Origin: Ectocarpus siliculosus
Taxonomy: Eukaryota; Sar; Phaeophyceae; Ectocarpales; Ectocarpaceae
Assembly: GCA_000310025.1 (NCBI GenBank)
Contig: FN649755.1
Coordinates: forward strand, 3,584,662-3,648,661
DNA length: 64,000 nucleotides
Reading direction: 5' to 3'
The position numbers were made by a program, and so were the translations under genes. Of this stretch, positions 24,606 through 36,231 are shown piece after piece. The notes beneath the pieces were generated by a model. It did no database searches and was not told where the DNA came from. It saw nothing but the letters and a program-made list of their open reading frames with translations. The stretch's first letter is position 1. Each line of letters begins with the position of its first letter.

Positions 24606-25760
24606 TCAATTGACTACTGACAACACACCCCTTTCGAGACGGAGCACCGTCCACAGCTCACCAAACAAGTGCATATATTTCTGGCAGTTTTTGAGCGCAT
24701 ACTTGCGCTCGAAGGGCGGGAGATATTCAACAGTTGAATCCGCCGGCCAAAAGGCAGAATCCAATTGTCTCACCTTGGCGTACCTACGCAATCCTATCTG
24801 CAGTTCCCCCTCAGAGATGCAGGTGGCATGGAGCCACGATGGCAACGGGGACACTCTGCTCGCTTGCCTTGATCCCGATAACCCCACGAGCGCCCACAGT
24901 AGGAAACCCGCTGCATCAGCGTGGGTGACGCCGCCGCCCTCGTCGCCCCCCAAAGACGCGTGCACAACCCATCCCGCAGCTTCTCCCGCCGTCACTCTCG
25001 CTGCGTCTCCTGCTGCTGCTTTTCAGTGCCAGTAGTAGGCGAAGACGAGCACTTTGAAGAGGGACAGCACACGCACCCCATCCCGGTGCAGGGCATCAAG
25101 CGCTCTCGTCGCTGTTAGCTTTCTTCGCCCTCCGACAACCTTGGAAAACTTCGTCGCCCAAAACAGCGCTTCGTCGGGGTCAACCTCGCTTTGGAGGCCA
25201 GGCCGCGGGCCCGCCTTCCCGATGATGGTGTACATGTCCTCGCGTTCGGTGGTCCTCGGGAGATCTTGAAACGCGCGAGACGCTGTTTCCCGCGTGGCAC
25301 TGTTGCGGTTGTTCCCCACGTGTGCCCGCTAGGGGAACACCACATTCCCTTCGCCGTCCCGCTGCATCACCCCGGTCTTGTCCTTCAGGAGCCCAGGGCA
25401 ATACTTTTCAAGCCCCTTCAACAACTTGCACGCGGCGTCGTACGACAGGAGGTACGGTTTCACCTGCCAAGTAGAAGGCGTTCAGAGGCGACCTAATTGG
25501 AGATGCGATCAGTCGGCGTTAGCGTTGAGACTCCGCACACCACCTGCTACCCTCACGATGTTTTTACGCACCATCCTACCACTGTACGTTTGATACCGAC
25601 GCTCGTACTGTGCAAGACGGAAGAGGTCCACTCCAGGAGCTCCTCGGGGTTGCTTGCTTCTAGTTACGAATAGTTTCTTCAACATTGGTGATTGACAAGG
25701 TTCGAGATGTACAACCCAACGATCCCTGTCGACGCAAACCTTTTTATACAAACGCAACAT
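24606..25760 (-). pseudogene. Decayed minus-strand gene 2, two exons, unknown family
   Basis: A start at 25760 opens MLRLYKKVCVDRDRW, with QYERRYQTYSGRM before a donor at 25571 (GTGCGT). A good acceptor (CTTCTACTTGGCAG) ends at 25464, and the second exon (25463-24606) continues in the same phase with SYDAACKLLKGLEKYCPGLL, DPDEALFWATKFSKVVGG and, near the end, YLPPFERKYALKNCQKYMHL. In-frame stops lie at 25329-25331 (TAG) and 25023-25025 (TGA). The two different stop codons argue for decay and not for codon reassignment. The family is unknown to me. The intron shows that it was a cellular gene or a spliced element gene. Confidence 0.5.
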
Positions 25761-26339
25761 AGTGACACGGGCGGCTTTGAGGGAACGGTCGCTACTTACC
25801 GCGCAACAAGAACCACGGAAGTGATTGGCTACTGAACTTTCAGACCCCGTGGCTCAAAAACTACATAACATAAAGCACGATCGTTCTCAAGGCGCGCCGA
25901 TGAAATCGATCATGCTCCGACACATGCGAAAGTTTCCTCGCTCACGTATCGCTGAAGCATTAACATTCTCACCCTAACACCGCCTTTCATGGCTGCAGAA
26001 CGTTGCAAGAAAGTTTAAGTTCTGCGACGTTTCTTGCAACTTTCCACACGTACGCTCAGTACGGGAGTTCAAAGTTGCGCAAAACGTTTTGCAACTTTTT
26101 CTCGGGAGCAAAAAGTTGCAATCTGGAGAATACGTTCTGCAAACACTTCGCGACGAAGGTGTCAAAAAAAAGTTGCACGGCACAACTTCCGGCAATCCAC
26201 GTTAAGCTGCTTTACCGGTACCACACACGTAGACCCTCTCCAGCTTCGATTGTGAGAAGGCCGCGATGACCGATATCTCAACGAGTACTAAACGAGTTTC
26301 CTCGTGAATGGTATCTGGAAGGAGGCGATGCCCTGAGCT
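25761..26339. other. No gene; clustered AAAGTTGC motifs
   Basis: From 26000 to 26190 the words GTTGCAA, AAGTTGC and GCAACTTT recur about ten times in both orientations, and again near 27000-27040. No coding sequence is seen. Confidence 0.4.
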
Positions 26340-26800
26340 GTTGAGCAATGCCAAGTTTGGCGCCGTGAGGTGCCGAATGCGCCGGGAAAAGAGTTTGTGC
26401 AGTCTGTGCACGACCGTCAACGGCCGCGAGCGGTTGGTTCAACTTCGGGTTTTTTGACCGCCACGGGTTTGGTTATCCGCCGATAACTTTCCGAAGGAGG
26501 AAGCAACAGCAATAGCAAGGCCACTCGGCGGGAGGTAGCTCTCTGCTCCATCTTTCATGCCCAAGTTTTGGTGCCGTGGGGTTTCGTGCGCGTCGGGAAA
26601 AAAGTACTGATTGACAAAAAAATACCCACGTCAGAAAGCCGTTGGTTCAAGTTGGCGGGGATTGTGTGCTCATGGTTTCGTTTTCCACCGACAACTTTTC
26701 GAAGGAGGAGACAACAGCAACAGCAATGCCACCCCGAGGGAGCTAGCCATACCCATCATCTTTCTGGTACGAGGATAGATGCCTTGGGGTATCGTGAGTG
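26340..26800 (+). repeat. Tandem repeat of about 215 bp, 2-3 copies
   Basis: TGCC(A/C)AAGTTT-GG(T/C)GCCGTG recurs at 26347 and 26558, with a shortened TGCCTTGGGGTATCGTG at 26779. Between them GGTTGGTTCAA or CGTTGGTTCAAG and GAAGGAGGA(A/G)-CAACAGCAA also repeat. Confidence 0.7.
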
Positions 26801-27060
26801 TTGATAGAAAAGGCTTTGCAACTACCCTCTCCCCGCGCTCTGACCGGTTTCAACGCGGTGTGACGCGAAAGGCGTGTGCCTGCTTCTCGTCGTTGCAAAA
26901 GCAACAAAAAAACACGCCCGCGCATTCCGCCAGTCTGCACAAAACTTTCTTCACCACATAACGAGCGTGCACCAAAAGTCCCATTGACACAAGTTCCCGG
27001 CCAAAAGTTGCTCTCAAACTTTAACTTTTCTCGCAACTTCCTGCGAAAAAGAGATATAAA

Positions 27061-27477
27061 TCATTTGCCCACCTTCATCCACCTCGTGAAGTCTACTACG
27101 TCGTTCGGACTTTCGGCTGTGGGCAGCACCTTCCACGCCACCATAGCGCCTGCTGGGGTGAAGACGCACACCATACCCGCGGTCGCTACCCCCCCTCGAC
27201 CGCCAAGGAACAGCGCGCGAAACTTTGCGATGTAGTCCTCTTTCCTCGATAGCCTAGACCACAGATAGATATATTAGAGCATCAACAAGGCGAAACAGGT
27301 TGACCGGAAAATCAGAAGCCTTCCCAGAAAACAGCGAGGTGAGACGTATGTACGTTTTCCACTCATGTCGACCGCGAATTTAGTTCCAGACGAGAGGAAA
27401 CATGTGTTGGGAAAAGCAACAATTGGGTAAGTGGTTAGCACGCCCCGGAAAGAGGCTGACTGGGGTTCGTACAACAT
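27061..27477 (-). pseudogene. Decayed minus-strand gene 3, unknown family
   Basis: One frame from 27477 to the stop at 27061-27063 is broken only by TAA at 27274-27276. Its last third is strongly protein-like: EDYIAKFRALFLGGRGG, TAGMVCVFTPAGAMVAW and DVVDFTRWMKVGK. The part before the stop (PNTCFLSSGTKFAVDMSGKR) also reads as protein. I do not recognise the family. An alternative is that the true exon starts just after the TAA with an acceptor I cannot define. Confidence 0.4.
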
Positions 27478-27516
27478 GAAAACTAGGGGTAACCTGGTCC
27501 CTCCGACTCTACGGCA

Positions 27517-28104
27517 TCAACCTAGCAGCAGTGGGGAGTATGGGCCCGCCTCGCGTGGGGACACCAGCCGCACCCGTTCGCGCTGAAGGTGCCGAAGACG
27601 ACCTCGTGCAGTTTCTTGAGGTCCTCGGCCGGCATCTCGTCGACCAGGCTGATACCCCAAGAGGTCTACACGGGTGCGTGGCACTAACGTGTGCACCGAT
27701 TTCGGGGCCACCGCGCGATCCGTCTTGGTCCTCCTCTCGGCACGCCGGTTGTCGGGTGACACCCAGGCAGGAGTTCTGCCGACGTCCTCCAGGCCCCCCA
27801 AGACGAACTGAACGCGCTCGGTGAAAAACACCGGCGACACCAAACCCAACTTGAGGCACAACATCGACATGTCGAACTCGAGAGTAGTTTCGGGTCTCGA
27901 CTTGCTCGCTAACGCTTTGGTCATCGTGTTTACCGACATCCTCACGCAAGCGTTCACGGTAAACACCTCCGAGTGCAAGCCCCACTGACAGCACCGAAAA
28001 TCAAACGAAACGTCGATGACGGCCAAAAAGCCGAAGAATACGTTCGTCAGCTTAACGAAGAACCTGGAGTCTTTATCATTGATACTGCGTTTGGCAAGAC
28101 ACAC
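27517..28104 (-). pseudogene. Decayed minus-strand coding stretch, unknown family
   Basis: The open frame contains MSVNTMTKALASKSRPETTL and FDMSMLCLKLGLVSP in its first half. In the second half a different frame is more protein-like (SLVDEMPAEDLKKLHEVVFG, then a CGWC motif near 27560). So there is a frame break or an intron near 27660. CGWC alone is too little to claim a thioredoxin fold. The start of this frame overlaps a good plus-strand frame (27973-28299), so one of the two is false where they overlap. Confidence 0.35.
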
Positions 28105-28299
28105 GCAACAGCGGAGCGGAGGGTGGCAAATGCCGTTTCAACAATGCTAGTTCAACGTGGTATCGCCACCTCGCCTTCAGACGACTCATCCTCCATCATA
28201 CTGAAAGTCAACACAGAATTTGTCTCAATGGCACGATATGCAGCAGGCCATGAAGGGGTTCTTTTATCGCGGACTTTCTTCGGGCGGCCGTACGGTTGA
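27973..28299 (+). CDS. Possible short plus-strand coding segment, unknown
   Basis: A 108-codon frame ends at TGA 28297-28299. From codon 12 it reads naturally: DDGQKAEEYVRQLNEEPGVF, then DTAFGKTHATAERRVANAV and FVSMARYAAGHEGVLLSRTF. No domain is recognised and no promoter or splice sites define it. It could be the last exon of a gene or a decayed piece. It lies among minus-strand relics and overlaps one of them. Confidence 0.35.
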   Translation: MQAPLTAPKIKRNVDDGQKAEEYVRQLNEEPGVFIIDTAFGKTHATAERRVANAVSTMLVQRGIATSPSDDSSSIILKVNTEFVSMARYAAGHEGVLLSRTFFGRPYG

Positions 28300-28699
28300 A
28301 CACTCCAATACCAGGAATCCTTCCTACATGAGAGACGTCTGCACCCCACTACAGCTGTAGCGGTTCGCTGTGAATACGCACTAGCGATTACGCTGGAACC
28401 TTTACCACACCAAGGTAGAAATGTGACTTTCACCGTCTACTGTTTCCGTTTGTACCATCTGTTGCAAAACGGGTAGGAGTTCAGACCCCCACCCCACCCC
28501 CGCCCAGTGCACCTCCCTGCCTCGACCATGGGGAGGTCAGAGGAGGAGTCCTGCGTCCGTTTCCTATGGGTCCGAGAAATAGCCCAACGCCATGTAATTG
28601 AAACGTAACAAAAACCGCATGTCCCAAGGCGACTTTGCAAACCCCGCAAGCCCCCACTTGACTATCAGTTGTCGAACACGCCTATCGCATGCACAGGGC

Positions 28700-28930
28700 A
28701 CTCTTAATAATCCCACACAGCATCATACCTCGCAGCGACATCCGGGTTCTCCGACACCCAACCGATGTTTGTCGTCAGAGGCTCCAAGTGCGAGAAGAAA
28801 AAGGACGGCATCGTTGTCCCTCTGATGAACTGCCCGAGGCACTTGTACAAAGAGCTCCACCAGAAAGTAGTTGTCGTAGTTGAACACGGACGTCTTCCTC
28901 AGTTGTCGCTTGCCCACGCGCACGCCCCAC
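28700..28930 (-). pseudogene. Decayed minus-strand fragment, unknown
   Basis: One frame gives KRQLRKTSVFNYDNYFLVEL. One base away another continues with YKCLGQFIRGTTMPSFFFSH and NIGWVSENPDVAARYDAVWD before a stop. The join needs a frameshift near 28850, so it is a broken remnant. The composition resembles the other minus-strand relics at 22.8-28.1 kb. Confidence 0.35.
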
Positions 28931-29280
28931 ATGCGCCGCATTTCCGGCGCTCTATCTGCACGCTCACAATTAGCGGCGCCTGCGATGCATCACGTGGTCC
29001 GTCGACAGGGCAAAGGGTGACGTCGTACCGGGAGGAATTACATTGGGCAAACGACAGGGTATACCCTGGTCGAACCGCGACACACACGGTCAACGTTTCT
29101 TTTTGGCGCATGGGCGTGGTGTTCTGTGGACTGTAAAAGGTGCGAGCAAAAAGGGTGCGAGCGCGCGCACGCTGCGGCGCAGCCGCGGCCTAGCCTTACC
29201 CCTGCCCTCCAATGTAACACGTCTCCAACGCCCTGTCATCTAGGGCATTCCCTAGGCTCCCCCAATGGGTGGTCGGTCAT

Positions 29281-29306
29281 GGTTTGGGGTTAGGGTTAGG
29301 GTGTTT
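29281..29306 (+). repeat. Short interstitial telomere-like repeat
   Basis: GGGGTTAGGGTTAGGGTGTTTAGG holds two perfect TTAGGG units and degenerate flanking ones. It is too short to be a telomere and probably reflects a healed break or chance. Confidence 0.5.
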
Positions 29307-29433
29307 AGGAAAAATACAGTAAGACTTGAGCCAAAGCTTTCGTAGGAAGAGTTTTGGACGATTTTGTATTTCCTGCGGTTTCCCCCTGATCAGGGTACAG
29401 GGCCCGAAAATCAGGGTACAATCTGCAAGCCAG

Positions 29434-32400
29434 ATGACAGCAAGTGCACAGGAGATCAAATATGTTGCCCAGAGACTTTGGCTTGCGGAAAGCCTATTTA
29501 GCAAGATCGACCCCACTGCCTGCGGTAAGTCATTCTCCCCCTTGAAAAAAGTGATTACCTCCGATACACCAACCCCCAAGTTGTGCGTGGCCGATGACTG
29601 AAAGCTGTCGCGCAGCTGTTGTTTGCTGATTTTCCCCGGCACCTGCGAACCGCCCATTCATTCGCTTCAGACAACAACATATCGGCGCTGGCGGGATTAA
29701 GCCACCACGCGTGGATCATCGACGGTGGGGATGCTAACAATGTGGAAAGGCGGCCCATGGGTGGTACACAGTAGTAGTCTACCGCCAGAGGGTGTTTAGG
29801 CCATACCACCCTCTGGAAAAAGGCAACAACGCGCCGGACATTTGCTGCTGCTGCCGCCACATGTGTTCCCATGCCCTCCGACTTTCGGCTGTTATCTGCA
29901 TGGATATGCCGGTGTGAAGATAAATCGGGCCTGATCTCTTGTTACCTGCGGTCAGCCATTCTTCTGACCCTCGGATGAACACTTCCCTATGTTCTTTCAG
30001 GTGATCCCCACATGACAAGCTTTTTGGGGCAGATGTTTGACTTCACTGGGGAGGATGGAGCGTGGAACGCCTTGATTGCGGATGTCAACATGAACGTCAA
30101 CATGCGCATGACGTCCCCCGTCGCCGATCTACCTGAGATCACCTACATCACCGGTACGCGCCCGTGTACACAGTATGCGCAGTCATCCTGCTCATGTACA
30201 TGACACTTTGTGAACCCAATGATATCAAACTTGAGGGATAGATGTCGAGGGCTGTCATTCATCTCCTGGAAGACGAACATCGTCCGTGGCGCTTCAGCGG
30301 GCCAGCTCGTTGACAGCCTCGTGCACAAACAGTTTGTAATAGCAGGTTTTTCGTTTATCCGCCCTGGGCCGTGCAGGACATTCCTGCTCTGTGACAACGG
30401 GTCCCCCCCGTTCTTTTTTTTTTTTCTCTTCGTGTGTTTGCCTGTCCAAACAGGTCTGTCTGTCGTCACCACCGATGCAGACGGCTTTGACCACCGCATC
30501 GTCATTGAAGTTAAAGACCCCCACAGCTTGGACAGCTCTTGCTCGGCCAAAGTGTCACCTTGCCTGGCCGATGGCTCGCTGAGGGTGGTCCTTGACGGCA
30601 AAGAGGCCCTGCTCGCCCCTGGCACGGTTTCCCTGGGTCCAGACGTGGAACTCTCGGCAGCCAACCTACCCGTCGCCTGCCACTCGTTTGGCTTTGAAGA
30701 GGTGAGGCAAACACGAGACTATCAGCACCTTCTCCGGCCCGTCCCCGACGTAGCTCGCATATTTCCCCCAAGGTTGCTTTTGATCTTCCACGCTTGGTGG
30801 TTGATTTCCGTTCCGGCAGGCAGTGGGGCTGTATTCTGCTCGAGGTACACCAGCACGGTAGGAAGGAATGTTGTTGGTGCTATTGGTGCTATTTTCAATG
30901 ATAGCGCTCTTTGGAAGTCGATGCGGTAGTCTGCATTATTGGTCATATTCGGCGAGACACAAGGATGGTACAAACACAAACTGATGCTCGGCGTCAGCAT
31001 GACCTTCACAGTACCCGGTACCCCTGCCGAGTTTCTACTGTACATTCACCAACGACGCCTCCGTCAAGCGATGACATCCTCAAACTATCCCGCTTCTCTT
31101 CCTCTGCCATGTTTTCGCCGGTATCACATTCGGGCCGCACGCTCTAGGGGCCCATCCTTCACCCCACAGTAGAATAACATATTTTTCAAGGCGCGTTTTC
31201 CTTGCCGCCCGCACGAGCCCGTTGCGTGGGCCATGTATTGATTCCATTTACATAGTTATGACTACTGTGCCCTACCCCGAACACATCTGCTATTGTCATT
31301 GCTGCGCAGTACTGGGAACGAAAAAAGCTCGAGATCGCCCGCCACGGTCGACCCCTCAACGAGCGAATGAGTATGGGGGAATGGATCCTCGGGGTGACGC
31401 GGGAGGATGTTCTACATGCGGGCATTCGGATATCTGTTTGCAGAAGCGCGGAACGTGGGTCTGCAAGGGTCTGATTTCGTGAGCAACAAGGCTCAAAATG
31501 TGTGTAGGGGTGGCAACCCCGGGCTCTCGAGGCTACATTAACTTGGTGGTAACATTTTGTTCCGGCGGCCGGCCGAATTGTTTGCGGTGAATCTTCCCGG
31601 TGAAGTCTCACCAACATAACTTCACCAGCAGCATAATTCACTGGCGTGGTACGATCTATGTACGACATCTTCTGTTGACATCCACGATTTTTCAGTTTTC
31701 TCTCAGAAAATGCTTGCCTTTCTCCGATTGCATGTGCAGCATCGCACTGACTCAAGCGCCCGAGATATTTTTTCGTTGTCTTGCCAAACATGAAAACTGT
31801 AGTAGCCTTCGCGTCATCCACGGCAGTCGTTCAGATTGTGGTACCTCTTTCCTCTCTTCGGGCGTCGACACCTTTTTCCTTTAAGGATCCCACCGCCACC
31901 AACATGGCCGAGTGCGTGGAGTGCGTGGCGCGCGCCGAGGTTGAGGACGGCGGGCTGTTCGGCCACCACTCCGAGCAGGCGTCGTTCCAGATCGTGACTC
32001 CCAAGGCTACCGTCCGTCTGAGCCACGGCAGGCTCCACCAGATCGCCATGCGGGACGCTACGGACCAGTTCGATCTCCCGGATCACTTGACCTGGCAGAT
32101 GAACATGGCTGTCCACCACAACGAGGTGAGCCTCTCATCCTGAACGATCGGTGTGCGTTGTGCCTTTGAGATCCCAGCAGCGGTGACATGGACGTACTTT
32201 GTTTCTGACGTACACCTATTATCCAGGAGAGAGCTCAACCTCCCCGCCTGCGTGGCTGTTGTTTTTCCGGAACGAGGTGGGCATTGTTTTTCCCTCGAAC
32301 GCGAATCCTCAACGGCTAGACGACAATACGGCATCAGGCAAACGCGCTGCCCCGTGTCCGGTTATCAAATATTCAAACCCAAAATGTCGTCCCAACAGCG

Positions 32401-33271
32401 CTTTTGATATGACGTTTCAACGTGATGAAGTTTCAACGTGGAAAATGATGGTGAACGTACGCCGGCAGGGGAATCACGGAATGATGACCCACCCCATCCC
32501 CATCCACTGTGGGCTCTGTCCTCCGAAGGTTGTTGGTTCGTTGAAAGCAATAGTATAACGATTTAACCGGGGGGAATTTCAAATGTGACATTCGTGTCGC
32601 TTTGATTGGGGTGAGGAGCTCGAAGATGTGTCCAGGTATCCCACAATGTTGCATGTGGTGTGGCTTCCGCAAAACGAAAGGAGTTCCTTTCGCAGTTGAA
32701 TCCATGGCCCCAACTTCGATATACGTACTCAGTGTGTGATCTTAAAACCGTTAAACAGGCGAGCCGCGATGCCAAGGGCGTGCTCGGGGAAGCATTCGAA
32801 CCCACTCGTGACGCCGACGGCACTATGATCATGACCGGCATGGAGGCGATCCGTGGAAAGCAGGAAGACTGTAAGTTTTGCAGAGGAGATGTCGACGACA
32901 AAACGTAGTACTTGCACTCGGGCGGTGTCCTCAAACTTGTCGGGGAATATTCTACTTACAACACTGCTGGCAAGCTTGTTTGGAGTTGTGACGAACAATC
33001 GCCAGTTTTCATTGTGCGACGTTGTGTCCACCATCTCTCGTCACTATGCGAGTACACGTGGAAATCGATAGGCTTGCGCCAGTGTTGGATTGCTGACGAA
33101 CACGGAGATATTCTGATTGATCGATAGCCTATGTAGTTGTCTCGCAACTCCTCGAGTTGATTTCGTCTCACTTGGCTTTTCTCAACCCTGCTTACGCCTC
33201 CCCCTTTGCTGTCAGACCGCGTGGAGGGACCGCTGGGGATGGACTTCTTCCAAGACACCCACACGTCCTAG
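29434..33271 (+). CDS. vWFD-like GDPHM-motif protein, 7 exons (gene 2)
   Basis: Exons: 29434-29524, 30001-30153, 30454-30701, 31310-31393, 31886-32125, 32759-32870 and 33216-33271 (stop TAG). All introns are GT-AG and the coding length is exactly 984 bases (327 residues). Residues around 31-35 are GDPHM, split by a phase-1 intron, followed by MFDFTGEDGAW as in the start of vWFD domains. NVNMRMTSPVADLPE, SPCLADGSLRVVLDGKE, NLPVACHSFGFEE, a WERKK...GEWIL segment and DYRVEGPLG follow, each matching gene 1 in order. The 27 residues from YWER to EWIL align without gaps to gene 1. No signal peptide is visible from the chosen ATG, so a further 5' exon upstream of 29434 is likely. The donor of exon 4 (GGG|GTGACG) is weak and is set by homology. 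The function is inferred as secreted or surface-associated. Confidence 0.8.
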
Positions 33272-35041
33272 GCGATGACCGTTCAATAGTATTTTGGGAG
33301 TTGTGGCAAGGGTGATTCCGAAGCAAATCGCCCACAAGCATTTTGTTGCTGCAGTAGTTCGGAGAAAAAGACAGGCTTCGTTGCCGCCCGGGAGTCGGGG
33401 CATTGCAAGTTTGCGAGCTGGCACGCACAATACCACGTCGTCACACTACAATAGCTATCGATTTCGGGCGTAATGCGTATCAGTATGAACCGTAGGCACC
33501 AAGCAACGCGATATTTTGTGCAGGACGCGAAACGTAGTATTGCGTCGGGGTTTTTGATGGTTAAGCAACGGAGGCATCCAGAGGCTGTCCCATCTTTGTG
33601 TTTTGGGAAGGTTTTCGTAGGCAGGACATGGGGAGAGACGCCATGGTTGAGGATGCATCGCCCCCTCCGTAGGGATGGAAACAACGGGCATTGAATGGTG
33701 GGCTTGCGCGGAGGATTACGGGTTCGTGTCGCTTGGCGTGTTGATTGGCACGGCATGCGTTCAGCGACGTTTGCTGCTTGATGCACCATGATTCTCGAAG
33801 CAGCACCGGCAGAGCTGTGGATACTTTGCGTCTGATGTTCGGAAGATTGGTAGACATGCAGTGCAGTCGTATGGATGACTCTCACACATCACTACAGTTG
33901 TCGAGATTTGAGAATTGGTTGTTGCGACAAAACGCTCGAGCGTTGATTTTGTACTACCATGTAGTCTAGGGTAGCTGGATCGGCACATGAGTGTTTCTCG
34001 TGGAGACGTTTCTTCATGTTATTAACAGCATTTTGTTTGCTTCATCCTTGGTGGACGTGTTTGGCATAATACAGAACACTACAGTTAAGGCCGAGGCTCA
34101 AGCACTTACGAGAGTATTTTTTGATATTTTGTGGTTATTCCGATTTGAAGCGTTTCTTTTGCAGGATATCGCCGCAAGCTCTAAACCCGCCATTACCGCT
34201 TGTTGGCCGAGTATTTACCACTTCTGTTTGTTGATTTGATCTTCCCTGTTGTGAAGGAAGGTTGATTTCACGATGTGTATCCTGACTTTAATTATTGGAC
34301 TTGGCGGCTTGAGTGTATTGGGTTCGTAGATAGATGAAGACTTGGTGTTGATTGTCGGAGCTGACAGTTTCCGTTCGTTCAATGCTGAAGGGAAACACCG
34401 GATTGCTGAACTGGCGTATATAGAAAGATGTATTGCATGCGGATACGTCCTCGAGGGGGTTGCAGATGTTTGACCTCCGAAGGTTAGAATCGTGAGGCGT
34501 GAACTTGTAGGTACAGTAGATGGTTTCTTCGTGTTTGTGACTTTTTATTTGCTTTCCGTATTTCGTGGTACTATGATATGAGGAGGATAGTTCGTAGATC
34601 GCATCTTGCAACAAGTAGGGGGGCTGTTAGTGGTACTTGCTGCAGATAGATCGAGATGCAGATCCAGTGCAGGATCTCTGGGGGCTACGATTAGTGTGTA
34701 TTTTGGGGGAAAAAGTGTAGGATACTGGTCTGGGAAGTGATGCGGGGGGCATCCAGCTGGACTAGTATTAGCGGTAGAATCTTCTGATAAATGTCACGGG
34801 ACCCTTTCATCCCCGGGCAGACTTCCAAGAGCTTTTATATACCAAAGGCGCCTCCGACGAGAGTCCGCAGCGACTTACCATCGGCCTCGCAACAGCACCG
34901 GAGGCGCCCCCAACAAGAGTCCGCTGAGGGTTAGCAAAGGCCCCGCCCCAGCGTCACAAACATTCTATGCTTCCAACATAGCAGAAGTGCGTACGACGCG
35001 TGCATGTTGATTTTAGTATGCTTTGAGCTTTTTTGGCCTAA

Positions 35042-35075
<34 letters not shown>

Positions 35076-36231
35076 GCCCGTTTGCCAATCCAATACGACA
35101 TTCAGCGCGTGAAATTTTACGAGTGTTGGAGAGATTTTGCCACTACGCAGCAATATGGCGCACCCTTTTGCCACGCTTGTTCAACAGATGACTACGGGTT
35201 AGGGCGTTTAAGCTCCAGAATGATGACCAATGTGGTGCCGCGCTGAATGATTCGTTTTCGCTCAGCGCGGCATTGCACCCAGAAAAGATCCAACCGTGGA
35301 GATACTACGGTGGAGAATACAAATGTTGGGCGGGTGGGATGGTCGTGATTGTTTCGTTTCTCTCTTCACCTTTTCGACGCTTTTTGGGGGGAAACAGGGA
35401 ATGATCAATGAGTGGGTTTGTTCATTTGTCAGTAGTTTGGTGGGCCTGCAGCTGGGGTGGATCCGTGTTGAGTCCGTTCCCTTCTGAGCTCTTCCCGTAT
35501 GGTATTGCTGTTGCATGTTCGCCTCCGTTATCCAATGTATTGGATTTGTGATTCCGCCGTCACAAGGACCTGTACCCAAACCTCGTTCCGAATCCTCCGC
35601 CATCGTCTATCGACCAGACGTCATACCTCGAGCCTAAACATGTCGTGCCCCAAACTTTCTATTCTGTGCGTTTTCAACCGCCACACGATCCGCCTGGTCG
35701 TATACCCTGGTCGTATGCGCTATCTCACTTTCGTCGTTTCCCTTTGACGGCGTTGCTAGTTGTCTGCCCAACGTACTCCCTTGCCACCGACTCCGTTTTT
35801 CAGCCACCAATCTATCATCATTTTGTCTACCGCGTCACCTCCCATGGATTATCTAAGCGAACCGAAACGAATACATCGTGAAGTGGGTCGGAAGGTTCTC
35901 TAGGCGAAAGTAGCGTTCATAAGCAGTCCGAGGGCGCCATACTTGCATTATGCAAATAGGACGTGCAAACATGAGCGGTCCGCCAATAATCGGAGTACAT
36001 CTCGAGTCGCACGGCCGAATGATTTTCGTACCCTGGCGTGGGGGGAGGGGAGGACTCCGTCCAGTGGCAGCATGTTTTCTCCCGCGGGAAAAGTGCCACG
36101 TTCATGCATCATGTGGTGCCAGGCTAAAATAATGAACCAGGCTGGCTCGAGGACAGCACACACGGAGATCTAACTACATTAGAGTTACACATGATGATCA
36201 GATCGCACTGCAGTTGCACATGATGGCCGGA
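33272..36231. other. No gene recognised
   Basis: It holds a TG dinucleotide run at 35047-35074 and a short direct repeat near 34850 and 34905 (GGCGCCTCCGACGAGAGTCCGC and GGCGCCCCCAACAAGAGTCC). Open frames on both strands are short and unconvincing. Confidence 0.4.
35047..35074 (+). repeat. TG microsatellite
   Basis: About 14 uninterrupted TG units. Confidence 0.95.

Noticed and set aside
22854-27477. Stop codon reassignment (recoded genes)
   Set aside because: The in-frame stops are of all three types and the intact genes nearby use standard stops, so decay is simpler.
27530-27600. Thioredoxin-like CGWC active site
   Set aside because: The motif stands alone in a broken frame without the surrounding fold signature.
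29281-29306. Telomere or chromosome end
   Set aside because: Only two perfect TTAGGG units are present and normal sequence with a gene continues on both sides.
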